Source: Rhynochetos jubatus
Taxonomy: Eukaryota > Chordata > Aves > Eurypygiformes > Rhynochetidae
Assembly (NCBI GenBank): GCA_027574665.1
Contig: CM050648.1
Location: 51,755,200-51,819,199 of the forward strand
Reading direction: 5' to 3'
DNA length: 64,000 bases
Part shown: positions 62,481-64,000 of the stretch, piece by piece
Layout: every line of letters begins with the position of its first letter
How positions within the stretch are numbered: the stretch's first letter is position 1
The notes under the pieces: generated by a model
Seen by the model: only the letters and a program-made list of their open reading frames with translations
What the model was told of the DNA's origin: nothing
The model's database searches: none
Position numbers and translations under genes: made by a program

Positions 62481-64000
62481 GGACCTGTTCCTGCTACTTG
62501 CTGAAAACAGAGGAGCTGCTTGCCAGGAACAGAAAATTAAAAGAGGAGGTCAACCATCTGAAAGAGAGACAGCTAGCAAGGTCAGCTTAGCCATTACAAG
62601 CAGCCGATTTAAGCCAGACGCCATAACGGCTCATCTGGGCACTGATACTGCTCTACTCGCGTCCAGCCATCCTTCCCCCGGGGGCCCATCTGAGGTGCTT
62701 TGCGTGTTAGGACAGTGAACCTTGCAAGAGGGATTTCTTGCTTCTTAATACCTTCTTAAAGGCCTTGTTCACCTCAGATCTTTAGAACCAAGTTTCTAGC
62801 ACCTAGGTGCTGCAGGAACAATGCTCTAAACTGCAATTAAGGGATAAAACAGTCACGCTTGGAACTAGGATGGTGTTAAGTGAGAAGGAAGGCTTTAATG
62901 AAAATAATTTTCATCAGTTTGATTTTTAATACCTACGAATACTTCTGGCTCCACATCTCTCTGGTCTCCACATCTCTCCTGGTTACACAAGCACGCACAG
63001 AGCAAACAGCATTCACTTCCATGTCTCCGCTTAGTGCTTCCTTTATTGGAAGATTTGCAGGTATTATTGAACATTTGCAGGTATTATTTATAGACGTCAA
63101 AGGGGATGAGAGTTTGAGATTTATAAGCTCCAATCAGCTGAAGGTGTTTCCAAATAGATTAACGTAACAAGTCAGAAATGTCATTAAGAAATCCACCACT
63201 GGATGTAAACCACAATGACTTTGCATCCTCTCCTGCTTTCCCCTCCCCTTCTTGCAACAATCCCAGTGCTTGCCAGGGCATATGAACTTCCATTTAGTTT
63301 GCAAAACAAGAAAAAGGACGGTGGAAATGTGTACTCAGTATGCCAAGTTACAGTGTTTGTGCATAAGAAAGCAAGCCAAAACTTGAGCTGGGACAAAATC
63401 ATTTCCCATCACTTAAAGTTCCCCATACAACCTGCGTTATCGCTCAAAACATACAGACAGCAGATTTAATGGGGACGTTTTCCAGACCCCATGTGGCAGC
63501 TCTGACTTTGTTGACAATTTCTTGGCCCTTCCTGGTGTCCTGCTTGCATCCCTGCCAATCTCTCCTTTCCGTGACAGGTTCCTGAGCTGTCTTGACACTC
63601 TCCCAGTGATTTCAATCTCTGTTGCCATTTGACACCTCCGTTTCCCTCCTGCAGGAATACTGGGTCAGAAGGATGGTCTTTCTCATCCTGCCTGGCTGCT
63701 CAGGCTGGATTTTAAGGATGACTGAACATGCCAGGCATGCAACTGCACCATCCCTCTCCAGCCAGTTCTGCCTAACAGCTACACTCTTTGCTTCAAACGT
63801 GTGAACAGAGAGCTTGAGCCCGGGCACGTTTCGCTTCTCAGTTAAGGGTGGATAATTGGAGCATTATTATAGATAAGTACAGCCCAGCATTGAAATTCAC
63901 TTTGGAGCAAGTATTTAATTCATAAACATGTTGCATCCTTGGAATTATCCGAGTTCAATGGTTATTTCCATGCTAAAGCCACCCAACTGCCGGTAGTTTA
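62481..64000. other. Right-end intergenic segment
   Basis: I recognise no gene. It contains two small local duplications: ccacatctctctggtct followed by ccacatctctcctggt (62961-62992), and atttgcaggtattatt repeated at 63053 and 63073. Confidence 0.5.

Noticed and set aside
50469..64000. 3' exons of COLEC12, the next gene in human
   Set aside because: I looked on the minus strand for its collagen and C-type lectin sequence and recognised none; a tblastn search would settle it.

Overview
The window is vertebrate nuclear DNA, almost certainly from a bird. It holds two multi-exon genes with canonical splice sites, at least twelve CR1-type (chicken repeat 1) LINE fragments ending in the ATTCTGTG-like 3' repeat, and one retroviral solo LTR ending in GGAGTTAAACCACGACA, a terminus I associate with avian ERVL-type LTRs. 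The species cannot be fixed from the sequence. There are no operons, CRISPR arrays or other prokaryotic features.

Region 1 (1-18.9 kb, + strand) is USP14, the proteasome-associated ubiquitin-specific protease. Exons 2-16 and the stop codon are present; exon 1 (about five codons) must lie before base 1. The visible exons keep one open frame of 487 residues, about 492 with exon 1, against 494 in human. The Cys/His/Asp triad is intact. Exon 3 is a 33-nt microexon, and the intron between exons 9 and 10 has the hallmarks of a minor-class (U12-type) intron.

Region 2 (18.9-21.2 kb) separates two convergent genes. It carries proximal and distal USP14 polyadenylation signals, the THOC1 polyadenylation signal on the other strand, and a GC-rich stretch with long but unconvincing open frames.

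Region 3 (21.2-43.9 kb, - strand) is a complete THOC1 gene (THO complex subunit 1), 21 coding exons and 656 codons, with a CpG-rich promoter at 43.6-44.1 kb. Its introns contain five CR1 fragments, a solo LTR with a 5-bp target duplication, a MIR-like ancient SINE and several small tandem repeats. The tail-to-tail USP14-THOC1 arrangement is the one known from human 18p11.32.

Region 4 (44.1-64 kb) is intergenic as far as I can read it. It has two CR1 copies, a small isolated CpG-rich islet at about 48 kb, a 45-bp tandem repeat, a long polypyrimidine tract, and AT-rich blocks that could be conserved regulatory DNA. In human the next gene is COLEC12; I could not recognise any of its exons here.

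The two proteins act in separate processes: USP14 trims ubiquitin chains on the 26S proteasome, and THOC1 works in the TREX pathway that couples transcription to mRNA export. I found no previously undescribed system. The most interesting items are the U12-type intron in USP14, the LTR inside THOC1, the isolated CpG islet and the intergenic candidate elements.
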